From Calliopum simillimum (Eukaryota > Arthropoda > Insecta > Diptera > Lauxaniidae), in NCBI GenBank assembly GCA_951812925.1, contig OX638371.1, positions 45,792,101 through 45,856,100 of the forward strand: DNA of 64,000 bases. The letters run 5' to 3'. Position numbers and translations under genes: made by a program. The notes under the pieces were generated by a model, which ran no database searches, was not told the origin of the DNA, and saw only the letters and a list, made by a program, of their open reading frames with translations. Below, one piece after another: positions 1 to 11,180 of the stretch (its first letter is position 1; every line of letters begins with the position of its first letter).

Positions 1-857
1 CACTTTGTCGTTAATGCATATCAATATTATTTGTAGAATCTGTAATTCTCCACAAAAAAGATTCCGATACTTTTTATCGTACTACTAACCATTTTCATCA
101 AAAAGCCTCCTAAGTGAAAAGTAATTGAAAACACACGGATTACGGAACAGGCCTGTTTAATTAATTTTGCTTTTTTAAAGCTGTTTTATCAATCAAATTG
201 AAAAAAAAAAAAAATACACACGTATAAGCTCCAGAGTTTTTCCCATTTTTATTGAGTAATTCTAATTTTTATTGTAAATGTAACATTGTAAATATTGCTA
301 AAATAAAAAAACTTTAAAAAAATATTTTATCCGAAGACAAGTAAAAAGTCGGCGTTTTGGCATTTTCGAAGTCAGTGTTTGAATTATTTGACATTTTATT
401 ATATCATGGTGTTAGTAAGAATAGTTTGCTAACAGGATGTCACCTGATTTTATACCTTAAATTACAATAGAACATCCAATTAACCCAATAAAATGCACTG
501 AGCATGAAAAAAAACTTTCTGAAATTCCCTCAAATCATTTTTTTGACAGACAAAATTCCAAGCAGTTATAATTTCAAGTGTATTGCAGCACCCGTTGTTA
601 ACGTGAAGCTCAATTAAAGTCAATAAAAAGCATTTTGATTCATAAATCTTGTTTACTTGTGTGTATTTTTTAAATGACAGCGAAAAAGTTTACGTTTCTA
701 ATGCGAAAAGTTAAACGTCTTGAACAGTCGTTAAATAGGCTTCACATCCACATCGAAAATAAAAAGTTATCAACAAGTCTTCGAAATTAAAAGCATTTGA
801 AATTACACGGATTACGGAACAGGCCGGTAAAACAGCTTTATACAAATACAAAATGCA
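1..857. other. AT-rich noncoding stretch with a 21-bp direct repeat
   Basis: No coding sequence recognised. A 21-bp word beginning ACACGGATTACGGAACAGG occurs at 133-153 and again at 805-825. Next to each copy lies an AAAGCTGTTTTAT-type word in opposite orientation. The stretch around 27-95 resembles the loop of the hairpin element near 29240-29310 and a segment near 36430-36480, so it probably belongs to a dispersed repeat family. The 3' part may be the 5' side of the Penelope-like fragment that follows. Confidence 0.4.
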
Positions 858-1080
858 AACTTGACAAACAGGACAAATCGAATTTGGTATACCAACTTAT
901 GCAACTTATGCAATAAAGTATATGTTGGAACAACAAAAACAAAACTTCGGACTAGAATATCAAGACATAAATCAGACAATTGCGCTCACATATACAGACA
1001 TTTAATAGACAAACACAAAAGAGAAAAGAACAGCTGAAAACAAAACAAAAATTACAACATTACGCGCATATGATTTCTGG
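858..1080 (+). pseudogene. Penelope-like retroelement, GIY-YIG endonuclease fragment
   Basis: A short reading frame from about 909 encodes CNKVYVGTTKTKLRTRISRH and continues to HLIDKHKRE. This matches the layout of the C-terminal GIY-YIG endonuclease of Penelope-like elements: a Cys-rich lead-in, a (I/V)Y(V/I)G core, an Arg in the helix and a downstream His-rich stretch. The preceding lead-in (about 870-908) is in another frame, so the copy is frameshifted. No reverse transcriptase domain is seen upstream. The element tail probably continues past the inserted MITE at 1148-1849 to about 2040. It is a dead fragment. The family call rests on motif recognition only. Confidence 0.6.
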
Positions 1081-1147
1081 TACCACAAGCCACTGAAATT
1101 TTCGAAGTTAATGTTGTGTTTTGGGTATTAAAAGCTTTTGAAATTAA

Positions 1148-1849
1148 GGGAGTAGTCAGGTAGTTTTTTTTTCAAAAAAAAATTATTTTTTTTTTTTCCC
1201 GTTTCGGATACTTTAAACCCTCAAGAATAATGTAGAAACCTTCTTTTCCCTGAGATGTTATCGGAAAGTAATTAAAAACTAGTTTGATAATTTGATAATT
1301 TCATAATTGATAATTTGTTGTGAAATCTTTAAACGTGTTTTTCTCAGAACAGTGTTTTTTGAACTGGTACCCACGATTCCGGCTGATCTACTGTACCGAT
1401 TTACTTCAATTTTTTTTTTTAAATGTTCGTAATAGATTTGGCTATCTTGGGTACTAGAATCAATACTGTCAATAAATATTTAACAATATTATTAACAAAA
1501 AACGAGGTTGAAAAAGACCAAAAAAATTAAAAATTGTACTACTTGTTTATTTATCAATATTTTTTTCCAGTTCTGGTACCCAAGATAGCCATTCACATGT
1601 ACTTTAAAATGCAATTTGTTTTTTGTGTTTCAGATGATCTGAAATCGAGAAATCGTGGGTACCACATCAAAACCGGCCTACTTCCGGTCGCCTATATCTT
1701 CACCGGTAGTCAACGAAAATTGAAATTTTTTTTTTTTTTGCTACTTAAAAATATGTACAATAACATATAAAAACATCAAAAATGTTGAATTAAAATTTAT
1801 ATGAAACAAAATTGTTTCGCAAAAACGCTATTTCTACCTGACTACTCCC
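1148..1849. mobile_element. TTAA-flanked hairpin MITE (piggyBac-like)
   Basis: A 702-bp element bounded by TTAA at 1144-1147 and 1850-1853. Its terminal inverted repeat begins GGGAGTAGTCAGGTAG and the right end is the exact complement CTACCTGACTACTCCC. TTAA duplication is the hallmark of piggyBac-type integration. Further palindromic pairs lie inside: GGTACCCACGATT-type words near 1369 and 1650, and TGGCTATCTTGGGTAC near 1440 against its complement near 1575. The whole unit can therefore fold. No transposase frame; non-autonomous. It interrupts the Penelope-like tail. Confidence 0.75.
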
Positions 1850-1975
1850 TTAATGTTAATCGTTGCGATTTTTCAAAAAACTGATGTCTTTTATTTAAAT
1901 TTAAATTTCTGTAAGTTCTTTTAGTCAATTTGTTAAATAAGTTTATTGTGTTAATTGTAAAAAATTTATTTTTTT

Positions 1976-2022
1976 TAGAATTTCCTGATGATTTTCAACG
2001 AAAATCGAAATATAGGAAAATA
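1976..2022 (+). ncRNA. Hammerhead-ribozyme-like motif in Penelope-like tail (candidate)
   Basis: CTGATGA at 1985-1991 is followed by a perfect 7-bp hairpin GATTTTC-AAC-GAAAATC and then GAAA at 2007-2010. Outer TTTC and GGAAA strands can pair as a short stem I. Penelope-like elements are known to carry minimal hammerhead ribozymes with very short stem III, and this motif lies downstream of the endonuclease fragment, where one is expected. Against it: the base pair closing stem II next to the core is not canonical, so this copy may be decayed or coincidental. Confidence 0.4.
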
Positions 2023-2044
2023 AACGATTTTTATGTTTTTAAAT

Positions 2045-2690
2045 TATTGATGAAGCTCGTTAAAATTTGATGAATAATAAATTAAAAAAGGGGTGATCCA
2101 AGCTCCAAATTGGCTTTTAAAATAAAAGCTTTTTTCCACCTCATACTTTTTTACACTAACTCTGAAAATTTTATCAATGTCGGGTAAAAAGGAGGAGCTA
2201 TGAATTTACAAATATGTGAGTATTCAATACTTACTTATACTAGCTTTCTACTAATTTTCATAAATATTCGAGATATCATGATCGATTACGCAAAGATTGA
2301 CTCATTATTTAGTTTTTCCATATACATGTCACTGAAATATGTATGCCGCTATGAATAAAAAAACTGCTCTATGCAGTGGCCTTATCTTTGAGACTTTGTT
2401 AATGCTTAAGTTTCAAGATCAGTTGAATTCTCGTAGTCAAAATATGCTGAGTAACATATTTTGGCATTTCGGGACCAACTGAGTTTGAACAATTTTTAAA
2501 TTTTTAGTCTTAAGACTGAAGTCAAAAAATAAAGTTGATTAAGCCAAAGCTTTGGCTTTTTTTTATTTTTAATAAAATATTTCTCGCTTAGGAAGATAGA
2601 TAAACTGATAAACGTTTAAACTTTGAAAAAATGTTAACAGAACAATTTCAAAAAATTAAAATTTCAGTTTGGTATAAATCAGACTTTATC
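2045..2690. other. AT-rich noncoding stretch
   Basis: Nothing coding recognised. A short palindrome AAGCCAAAGCTTTGGCTTT lies near 2542-2560. Confidence 0.3.
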
Positions 2691-4473
2691 TATATGGGCA
2701 CGGCCACCGTTGGTAACGTTACGTTCACACGCATATTTTTGCTCATATATCCTCGAAAAATAATCAAACATCATGATTTCTAAGTGCATATAATAACTAA
2801 TATTTTATAGAAACAAAGTTTTTGTCTATCACTTCCCAATAAAACTTTTGAATAAATTTGTAGCCTCTTATACGATAATTGATTACCTAACGCATTACTT
2901 GAATGTTAAAACATTTTAAATATTACATGTAATGCAATAAATAATGAAATACTTTTTCAATTACATGTAATGCAATGGGTAATGTGAGAACATAAATCAT
3001 TTCGAACGTTTTTTACTTAAGATTTTTTGATTTTTATGTCATTTTGATTTTAATATTCGTTCATAAGAAATAAATAGTAAAACGATAATATTTCAGATAA
3101 TGTTTCCCCTGATGAACTTTGGGGCCAAAACAGAACCCTATATATCTATAACGTCCTACTACATTGATTCAGTACTTATATAACGAAAAAGTAACCCAGA
3201 AAGTAATCGACACAAATAATTTTTTCGATTACTCGTTAGATTACATGTAATCGAATGTTTTGTTGGGGTAATCGATTCCGCCCAATAAAATGCGTGTGCT
3301 AAAATAATGCCTTTGTAATCCAGAAAGTAATCGATACAAATAACTTTTTCGATTACTCGATCGATTACACGTAAGCGAGTGTTTTGTTAAGGTAATCGAT
3401 TACGCCCAATGACATGCATGTGTAAAAATAATGCCTTATGTAACCCAGAAAGTAATCGATGCAAACAATTTTTTAGATTACTCGACCGATTACATGTAAA
3501 CAAAGATTTTACTGGGTTATTGCTTTGGAGTTATAAGAGTATAAGTGCCGTTGGTAACGTTATTTTTTTTTATAAGCAATTTTCGAGTTCAGTGCACATT
3601 TTCTGAAAAGTCTACGAATCTAGTAATGTATTTTCCAAAGCACCTTCTATTACTTGGAGATAAAGGATCAAAGTTACGATTGAATTTAACATTGCGCTGA
3701 AAAAATTATTTTTGGTGGATTTATAGACGTTAAAGCAACGTTGGTAACGTTATGCAAAAGCTTTGGTAACGTTATGCATACGAATTTCCATAAATAAATT
3801 AAGGGCAAATACAGTCAAACAGTCCAAACATCGACAAAGATGAAAAATATGTGAAAATTTCATTCCTTGGAATACATGGATACAAAAGAAATTTTTGAAG
3901 AAAACTAACTTATGAGTTTTGATTAAAAAATGTTGGTAGCGTTATACATATTTAGTGGATATGTTCACCATGGTAGATGCTTTATTTAGATAATTTTAAA
4001 ATGAATTCAGAAACTACACTGAAAATCCTGGAAAAAAATGAATGCATTTTAATACTTTACCCACTAACTTCTGCTAAAAGAAACTTCTTAATATATTTCG
4101 TTGGTAACGTTATGTTTTTTTTTTTTTGCGGTACAATTCATCGCCACCAAATATGCATATGAAACTGGTTTTCCTTCAAAATATTAATGTAAATCCTTAA
4201 TTTCAAATATTTTCCCTCTGAGGGAATCAAAATTGCATTGATACAATAAAAAATACAGCAAATTTTTACCTTCTTTTCTGGACTTGTTTTTTGGCATTTT
4301 TTTCTCTTTTCACAAGTAGTTTTTATGAAAAAAGCACCCATGAAATCAACTTATATATAAAATGGTATTTTTGACAGTATTAGATGTAAACTTATGAAAT
4401 ATGGGCAAATGAGTGGGAGATTTAAAGAAAAAAAAAGTTGTATAGCTTCGTCTTACGTGGCCGTGCCCATATA
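2691..4473. mobile_element. Non-autonomous TIR element with GTTGGTAACGTTA boxes
   Basis: A 17-bp perfect terminal inverted repeat, TATATGGGCACGGCCAC at 2691-2707 and its complement at 4457-4473. Inside, the box GTTGGTAACGTTA or a close variant recurs near 2708, 3549, 3735, 3757, 3929 and 4101. The first 50 bases resemble the left end of the element at 9189, so the two are family members. No transposase is present. The 682-bp element at 2835-3516 is nested in it. Superfamily not determined, because a target duplication is not clear. Confidence 0.6.
2835..3516 (+). mobile_element. 682-bp MITE, copy 1 (CCCARTAAAA termini)
   Basis: Starts CCCAATAAAACTTTTGAA and ends TTTTACTGGG, an imperfect terminal inverted repeat of about 10 bp. 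Internally it contains many short palindromes around ATCGATTAC and TTACATGTAA words. An inverted copy of exactly the same length lies at 27700-28381 and is nearly identical by eye. Short open frames in it are identical in both copies only because the DNA is; they are not genes. Superfamily unknown. Confidence 0.7.
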
Positions 4474-4494
4474 TGCATTTGCAAATGCTAAAAG

Positions 4495-4708
4495 GGCGGA
4501 AGTCAATAAAGGGCAAAAGTAATGTCATACACATTATGTGCCGTAACAAAAGGTTATTTGACCGATATTATTTTAAAGCTTAAATGCTATCAATTTCACT
4601 CCATCAAGTAAACTTTCTGTGAAAAAAGAGATAAATTTTATCAATTTCTAACAAAGTGACTGCTATTTAATATTATGATATTACTTTTGCCTTTTATTGA
4701 CTTCCGCC
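4495..4708. mobile_element. Small hairpin MITE (about 214 bp)
   Basis: GGCGGAAGTCAATAAAGGGC at 4495 is matched in inverted orientation by GCCTTTTATTGACTTCCGCC ending at 4708. The pairing extends through AAAAGTAAT on both sides. No coding capacity and no clear target duplication. Confidence 0.55.
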
Positions 4709-4835
4709 ATTTTAAAATTTGCCGATTCATATGTGACCTGGTCTATGAAAAGGGTGCTTAGGTGTCAAAAAAAAAGTTGTCTTCCAGCTGTTTTCACGAA
4801 AACTTATTTTCGCACGTAAGCTCCCTTTCCATAGA

Positions 4836-5798
4836 CCTGGGGCCCTATTCTCTAACTTAATCTTATTTTTGAACTACCATTTATATTTTTATAAGTGATT
4901 CTGGAGAAAATCTTGGCCCACAGAGCGTTGACAATTGAATATAGGCTACTGTTAAAAGAAATTATATAAGTTGTAACGATAGCATACCATGAAAAAAAAT
5001 CTCAGCGCTATTAACAACCGCAGCCTCTTTGGGAAGCCACTAATTCTTTGCCTATTTGTCATACGTGGACATACTTCTTCTATCAAATTTGAGCAAAGAG
5101 ATTTTGGTAATCTGAGAAGTTCAACAAATATTTCGGCCGATACATCGAAAGGATCAGACGCCTGTCGCTGTCTTTTCACTTTTTTTTTTTTTTTGAAAGC
5201 CTTCCTCGATTTGTAAGATAAGATTCCATATCCTAAATGAATTCGTATATGTTTGTTCTACTTTACGAATAAAATGTTAGTTTAAGCACAAAACTATGAT
5301 ATACAATGCTTTATTAACCATGTCGAATAGCCTTTGTAGGAATAAAGCACGATAAAATTGTTGTTTGACGTTATTTCCTTAGCTAAAAACTTTTAAAAAA
5401 TTTTACAAAGATAAAGACTGCAATACATAATAGCGGGAAAAAATAAACTTAAACACACTTCATGAATATTTGTATCAAAAAAAAAAAAAAAATTAACAAT
5501 TAATTATCTTGCCCGCTATGAGATTCGAACTTTGGACATTTAGCTTGAAAAACAAAAATATAACCCGTAGGCTATTCTCTTTATTTTTTCATAACGAAAT
5601 AAAAATGTATAATATTCAAATACTCTGGCGGCAAAAAATTTATGGTTTGTGTCTAAATATTGAAGAAAATATTTTAGATAGGCAAGTTGAAATACAGAAT
5701 CGCATTTATGCCTAATCTCTAAAAAATTTTTGTTTTAAAATTTTTAGCATTTAGGAGATGGAGAATAAGCTAAGCAAGTTAGAGAATAGGGCCCCAGG
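4836..5798. mobile_element. TIR element with palindromic ends (CCTGGGGCCCTATTCTC)
   Basis: A 23-bp terminal inverted repeat begins CCTGGGGCCCTATTCTCTAA at 4836, and its complement ends at 5798. The left flank near 4733-4755 (GACCTGGTCTATGAAAAGGG) is itself inverted relative to 4823-4842, so several hairpins overlap here. Small open frames in the interior have no recognisable family. A pol III-like box pair lies near 5509-5590 on the minus strand. Confidence 0.5.
5505..5592 (-). repeat. tRNA-derived SINE-like segment (A/B boxes, weak)
   Basis: On the minus strand, TAGCCTACGGG resembles a pol III A box and GTTCGAATC resembles the B box, about 45 bp apart, followed by a 3' AGCGGGC that could be a decayed acceptor strand. 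The matching 5' acceptor is missing. It could be a SINE head, a tRNA relic or coincidence. Confidence 0.3.
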
Positions 5799-6356
5799 TC
5801 ACATATATAAAAATGAAGTGTGCGTGTGTTTGTCACCTTATAACTTTGAAACCGCTTAACCGATCGCAACCATTTTCGCACAGTGTATTTGTTTTGTAAT
5901 GCAGGTGGTTTATAGCTATGCTAAGAGAGGATTGAGTGAGGGGGAGTTGTAGCCCCCATACAAAAAAAGACTTTAAATACTATATCACTGCAGTTATAGC
6001 AGATTTTGTTATAAACTTGGTATGTGGATAGATGTTTTTACTACCAATCAACGTGCAAAAAGTAAAGTGTATTGGGCAAGAGGATATTGAATCCACCATA
6101 CATAAAAATGACTTTAAATGCTATATCTCTGTTGGAATAGCAGCTCTTGCTATAAAACTTGGTACATAAATATAAATGGTGTCAACCATTAGAATGCAAA
6201 AAATTGCAAGGATTGGCGTTGAGGTTGTTTCGCACGCTATACAATAAAATTATTTTAAATGAAAAATCTCTGCACCTATAGCAGCTATGGTTCAAATGAA
6301 ACTCATCGCGCCACCTACAAAAAAAGGGTAGAACAACGTTTGCCGGGACCGCTAGT
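5799..6356 (+). mobile_element. Non-autonomous Helitron
   Basis: Starts TCACATATATAAAAATGAAG and ends TTTGCCGGGACCGCTAGT. The TC 5' end, CTAGT 3' end (CTRRT) and GC-rich subterminal stretch are typical Helitron features, as are the repeated Helitron-like words CACCTTATAACTTTGAAACC. No Rep/helicase coding. It sits between an upstream TIR element, whose last base abuts its TC, and the env remnant downstream. Target A/T at the right edge (CTAGT followed by AT) is compatible. Confidence 0.6.
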
Positions 6357-6511
6357 ATACTCTATATTATCAATCCCAGATATCATCAAAGAATGTCCAA
6401 TAATAAGTATCTTTCCCATCCCATCAGTAAATGGATCTGAATTTGAAGTAGACCCTTATGGAAAATGAATAAATGAAGATGAACTAGAGTTAGAAAGAAA
6501 TGAATGTATAA

Positions 6512-7124
6512 CTGCCATACCTAAATTGGAGCGTCAGGCGTTGCGTTATTTAACGTTACACAAAAGCGTCAAGCGCCATACCGAAATAAAGAGCAATGCG
6601 TTAAAGTCATTTGTTTGTCAAAATCATCTTCTTCTTCTTCGAATATGCTACTCATTACGAGTAACATAGGTCCCTAATAAGAGAGCTGCCGTAAACACTA
6701 GGTTTTTATCACAGCTCTCAGCGTAGCGTCTTTACAGACTTATAAAATTATTTTATATTATATCGAAATTTTCAGTCTGACTGAAATTGATTTTTTCTTT
6801 TAACCTTTAATTAGGTTATGTACGATACACGCGCCTTTAAAAAAAAACACGTGTAAAGGGTCTAACTTTAAGACACGCGCGAACGATTACACACGAGAGT
6901 ACGTCTGTACTCGGTCACGGACAAAACGAAAATCAAAATCATATTGTTGTTTCTTTTTTTACTTTTCTGCAGCTAACTTCACTCCATAACGCTTTGTCAA
7001 AATTGGAAATTCGTATAGCTCAGCGTTGAGCGTTGGCAATTTCGGTATGCGCCATACAAATTGTATGTTCATGAGAAATTTTTGAGAGTAAAATAACGCT
7101 GACGCTCCAATTTAGGTATGGCAG
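6512..7124. mobile_element. Harbinger-like MITE, copy 1 (CTGCCATACC termini)
   Basis: Terminal inverted repeats of at least 25 bp begin CTGCCATACCTAAATTGGAG; the right complement ends at 7124. Flanks are TAA on the left and TTA on the right. Its shorter relative at 31013-31305 has clean TAA/TAA flanks, and TWA is the PIF/Harbinger target. About 613 bp, no transposase. Inserted in the env remnant. Confidence 0.65.
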
Positions 7125-7273
7125 TTAGAAATATATTAAACCAAATATTGTTATTACAAAAAATACTGAAGAAATAGCAGTAGAACAAAATTGTAAAAGC
7201 TATATTATTGATATAAAAAGAAATAATTTAATAACTACTGAAAATTGTTACCTAAAAGTGTTAGAAATTGTGC

Positions 7274-7859
7274 CATATGAAGCACTCCATACCAAAATCC
7301 AAAAAAATCTCACGTATTGCTTGGACGATTCTAAGCATTTTTTGCCTTGTACACTTTTTTCGTAAGATGCTTTCCTCTTGAGTAAAAGAAGATTTTTGCC
7401 TTCCGCGGGCGTTCAAAAGCCAAAAACTCCCATTTAGCGTCCGAATCCCATCTTGAATCATACATCATTTTAAAGCTTATAAATTATGCTTTAATTTAAA
7501 GTACTTTTTAAAAAAATCGAAGGGGGCTGTTTTTAAAAAAAATTCAAAAGTATTTTTAAGTGTAAAAAATTTTTTTCACCAAGAAATATTTTTTTATAAA
7601 AAGAACACTTCAAAATGAATGGGACCAGTAACTAAGATTTATCAATTTACAAACTTTAGTGCAAGCTATACATTTTTGAAAAAACACCCTTTTCATGAAA
7701 ATGACTAAAAACGCCAACTTCAGCACCCTGTATTTTAACAACAAATGGTACTAGGACCAAATCCTCCCGGATTGTTGTTCTTGCACACCGGATCTACCAT
7801 ATTGCCAAATTTGAGCGAAATCGGAGAGCTGGTACACTTGGTATGGAGTGCTTCATATG
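7274..7859. mobile_element. Hairpin insertion with CATATGAAGCACTCC ends
   Basis: CATATGAAGCACTCCATACC at 7274 is matched by its complement ending at 7859. The 586-bp interior is AT-rich without a coherent protein. It lies within the env remnant, whose frame resumes at about 7860. Superfamily unknown. Confidence 0.5.
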
Positions 7860-8107
7860 CTAAAATAATAAATAATACAATTGATGAATATAATTTTGAA
7901 AACCTAAAGGAACATGTAAAAAAGATTAGAAGAAAAGAAACAAATAATACCATTGTATTTAATACAGTTATAAATTTCCTTACTATGGCATTAATTTTGA
8001 TAATACTTTACCTTGTAAGAAAACGCAATGAGGACATTGCTCTTTCTAAGGAAGGGAGGAGCAATATACCCATTAACGACACGGTTGTCCCTATGGACAT
8101 CCCATAA

Positions 8108-9047
8108 ACATTACAATTGACGCCTTTTCCACATAATTGTATTCTCTTCATAATTTAAACACAATTCTTTACATTTCGATTTCACACCAAACGGATTAAA
8201 ACTCAAATAAGATTTTTATATAGTGCTTGCATTTTAAGAATTGGCACTATTGTTGATAAGAAGTAATTTTTTTACAATAAGTTTCTTCCATTAGTAGTTC
8301 ACATCAGTAGAAGGAATTTCAAGATCAAGCTTTTATGTTTTGGAACTAAAAGAATTATGATTTAAGCAAAACTTTGGAAAGTAACCAAGTGGCGGCCTTT
8401 AAAATATATTTTTCATTTAAAAAAAAAAATTATTTGAGCGTTTAAGACTGAAATTTAATTTTGATTTTAAAAAAAAATATGTTTTAACAAAGCAAAACTT
8501 TCAAAAAATTTTGTGAAATTGATATTAATATTTTAAGTTTCAAAAACACTCAGATAAACTTTCTGCAAATTGTGTGTTGGATTTTTAAAATGTTTTTTTT
8601 TTTTTAAGCTCTAAGAGTAAATTAAAATTTAATTTAATTCTAATTTAATTATATTAAAAATTTTTTCTTTAGAGTTCGAGAAGGAAACAAAATAAAACAA
8701 AAAAAAAATCATAGCAACAGCAGCAAGCTAACACTCCTGCAGAGACAGCACACTAATAACTCTTTTCATAGAGTACGAGTGCGACTTCCACTCTTAAATT
8801 TTTCCCGACCATGAGTGAGTTTTAAGCTTAAAAAAGCGAATTGGAACGAACAACTTGAAATGTGCGATCAATGACGAAAGTTCGTAAATATAAGCCACTT
8901 TCCGCAGATCTTTGGTCCGAACCAATTGGATGTAAAGAAAGTAAATAGTACAAAATCAAATTATAGAATAAGAACATGACATAAACCAAAGTTGTATTTA
9001 ACACGAGAGGCACTCTCTTAGGTTCGTTATAGTTTTGTATCTTGTAA
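8108..9047. other. AT-rich noncoding stretch after env
   Basis: Expected position of a 3' LTR for the env remnant, but no repeat partner is visible in the window, so I cannot delimit one. CAACAGCAGCAAGCTAACAC near 8715 looks leader- or LTR-like. No gene. Confidence 0.3.
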
Positions 9048-9187
9048 ATTAAACTAAATTAAATTAAATGAAATTAAATTAAATTAAATTAAATTAAATT
9101 AAATTAAATTAAATTAAATTAAATTAAATTAAATTAAATTAAATTAAATTAAATTAAATTAAATTAAATTAAATTAAATTAAATTAA
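9048..9187. repeat. (AAATT)n microsatellite
   Basis: About 28 consecutive AAATT pentamers with a single interruption near 9069 (AAATG). It abuts the left end of the TIR element at 9189. Confidence 0.95.
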
Positions 9188-9415
9188 GACCATATGGGCT
9201 ATTCCTATGTTGCAAATGTTACATTCGTACGCATATTTTTTAATCATGAAGGTGCTCTGAACGTGAAATTCTTAATCTACCATCAGTGGTAAGTTACACA
9301 TTGAGATTACTTTCAAATGGCATTAAAAAATATTTCTCGGCTTGTACAGGGTCCGCCATCTAACGTTATTTTTTCAACTAGTGCTTATTTCGTGAATGGT
9401 AACACTTATAGTCCG

Positions 9416-10115
9416 GGAGCCGGCAATACTAAAAGTGCCGTCATCGCGGATTCTGAAATTTTTAATGCAAAATGGTAGTTTATACTAAGACGAATAAGAA
9501 AAGCTTGGTCAGCATGGTTTAAGCCTGGCAGAAATATTTTTAAATGATTTTTGAATCATTAAATTTTCGGAATGTTTTGCCGTCAACGCGGATTTTGATC
9601 AATCTTAATAGTAATCGATGATAAATTTCATAACCATTCAGAAAAAATCCGGCCGACTTAATTTTTTTTGCCGAAAATGACCGGCAGACCTATTTTAATG
9701 GTGCTACAGTGGGTACAATTTCACTGTTTTCACGGAATTTTTTTTTTTTTTTAATTTACGTGTTTTAATGTCAAATTTAAAAATGTCTTGGTATGTGAGC
9801 TTAAAAACTGCCGGAAGTACCCACTGTCCCACCATTAAAATAGGTCTGCCGGTCATTTTCGGCAAAACAATTTGGTCGGCCGGATTTTTTCTGAATGGTT
9901 ATGAAATTTATCATCGATTACTATTAAGATTGATCAAAATCCGCGATGACGGCAAAACATTCCGAAATTTAATGATTCAAAAATCATTTAAAAATATTGC
10001 TGCCAGGCTTTAACCATGCTGACCAAGCTTTTCTTATTCGTCTTAGTGTAAACTACCATTCTGCATTAAAAATTTTAGAATCCGCAATGACGGCACTTTT
10101 AGTATTGCCGGCTCC
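9416..10115. mobile_element. 700-bp hairpin (foldback) element inside the mariner
   Basis: Two arms of about 300 bp pair almost fully around a roughly 100-bp loop (9719-9817). Outer ends are GGAGCCGGCAATACTAAAAG and its complement. Internal words such as CCGGCAGACCTATTTTAATG pair with their complements across the loop. No coding. A target duplication is not clear; TATAG and TATTAG lie on the two sides. Confidence 0.8.
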
Positions 10116-10159
10116 TCGCCTATTAGCTCATGTCTGATTTGACAGATAATTAGTTTTAT

Positions 10160-11180
10160 CCTTCCGCTGAACGAATACGGTATACGCTTGAACGCTGGGA
10201 AATATTGCGATATTACTTTGAAAATCATGGTAATGTTGCAGAATGTATGCGAAAATTGCGTATGGATTTTGGAAGAAGAGAAGCACCGTCAGCTCCGTAT
10301 GTTCGTTATCTTGTGAAAAAAGTGAAAGAAACTGGCATCCTCATCGATAAACCAAAGCGTGAAAAGCCAAAACCAGTGCGTACACCCGAGAATATTGCTG
10401 CTGTGGCAGAAAGTATGCGTGAAGCGCCATCAACATCAATTGCCTAAAGACCTTGGTATGACGCCATACAAAGTCCAATTGGTTCAGGAGTTGAAGCCAA
10501 CTGACCATCCAATGCGTTTTCGCTTCGCTAAGTGGGTCTGCGATCGACTTACAGAAGATACCGATTTTGCCAAAAAAAATCATCTTTTCAGATGAAGCTC
10601 ATTTTGATCTTGACGGGTATGTAAACAAGCAAAATTGTCGCATTTGGGGCACAGAAAACCCACACGCATACATTGAAAAGCCGCTGCACCCAAAACGAGT
10701 CACTGTTTGGTGCGGATTTTAGTCCAGAGGCATAATTGGGCCATTTTTCTTCGAAAATGAGCAAGGCGTGGCCGTTACAGTCAATGGCGATCGTTATCGG
10801 GCCATGTTGAACGAATTTTTGTTCACAAAAATTGAAGAGGAGGATATCGGCAACATTACGTGCCACACAGCTGAAGCTACACTCGATGTTTGCGCCCTGT
10901 TTTTGAAGATCGCATTATCAGCCGCAGAGCTGATATCGTTCGGCCACCTCGGAGCTGCGATTTGACACCGTTGGACTATTATTTGTGGGGTGCCCTCAAA
11001 GATAAGTGTTACGCCGACAAGCCAGAGACAATTGACTCTTTAAAGGACAATATTCGTGAAGCCATTGGTGAAATACAGCTGCACACAATCGATAATGTGC
11101 TTAAAAATTGGACCGATCGTGTAGGCTACTGCATGGCTAGCCGAGGCAGCCATTTCAATGAAATTATTTTCCATTATTAA
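10160..11180 (+). pseudogene. Mariner (rosa-like) transposase, inactive
   Basis: The product of an intact gene would bind the TIRs through an N-terminal helix-turn-helix domain and cut with a DDD triad. Recognisable blocks: YYFENHGNVAECMRKLR, the linker KPVRTPENIAAVAESMREAP, then KDLGMTPYKVQLVQEL, then SDEAHFDLDGYVNKQNCRIW with the first Asp near 10593, and LTPLDYYLWG with the third Asp. The segment between GNI and CHTAEA has lost the residues that carry the second Asp. A deletion near 10445, a frameshift in the A-run near 10575 and a TAG near 10720 also kill it. The spacing from the expected second Asp to DYYLWG fits the DD41D rosa group; that is inferred. Confidence 0.8.

Larger units (their letters stand above)
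6357..8107 (+). pseudogene. env: Env remnant of a Ty3/gypsy (errantivirus-type) element
   Basis: Open stretches at 6357-6468, 7125-7270 and 7860-8107 resemble gypsy-type envelope proteins. LVYSILSIP at the start parallels LIYLLSVP in the better-preserved env at 58756. The last part has a hydrophobic membrane anchor at about 7972-8020, followed by a basic, charged tail. Stops, a Harbinger-like MITE (6512-7124) and a hairpin (7274-7859) break it. The upstream gag and pol are absent. The purine run AAGGAAGGGAGGAGC at 8047-8061 could be a polypurine tract, but no LTR is recognised after it. Inactive relic. Confidence 0.55.

Noticed and set aside
3409..3606. Open frame identical to one on the minus strand at 27580-27807
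   Set aside because: Both lie in the two copies of a non-coding 682-bp MITE; the protein identity only reflects DNA identity.
7745..7860. N-terminal 38 residues of the frame ending at 8107 as part of env
   Set aside because: This stretch belongs to the hairpin insertion 7274-7859; env sequence resumes only after it.
9048..9187. Centromeric or telomeric satellite
   Set aside because: Only one short AAATT pentamer tract; an ordinary microsatellite next to a transposon end.
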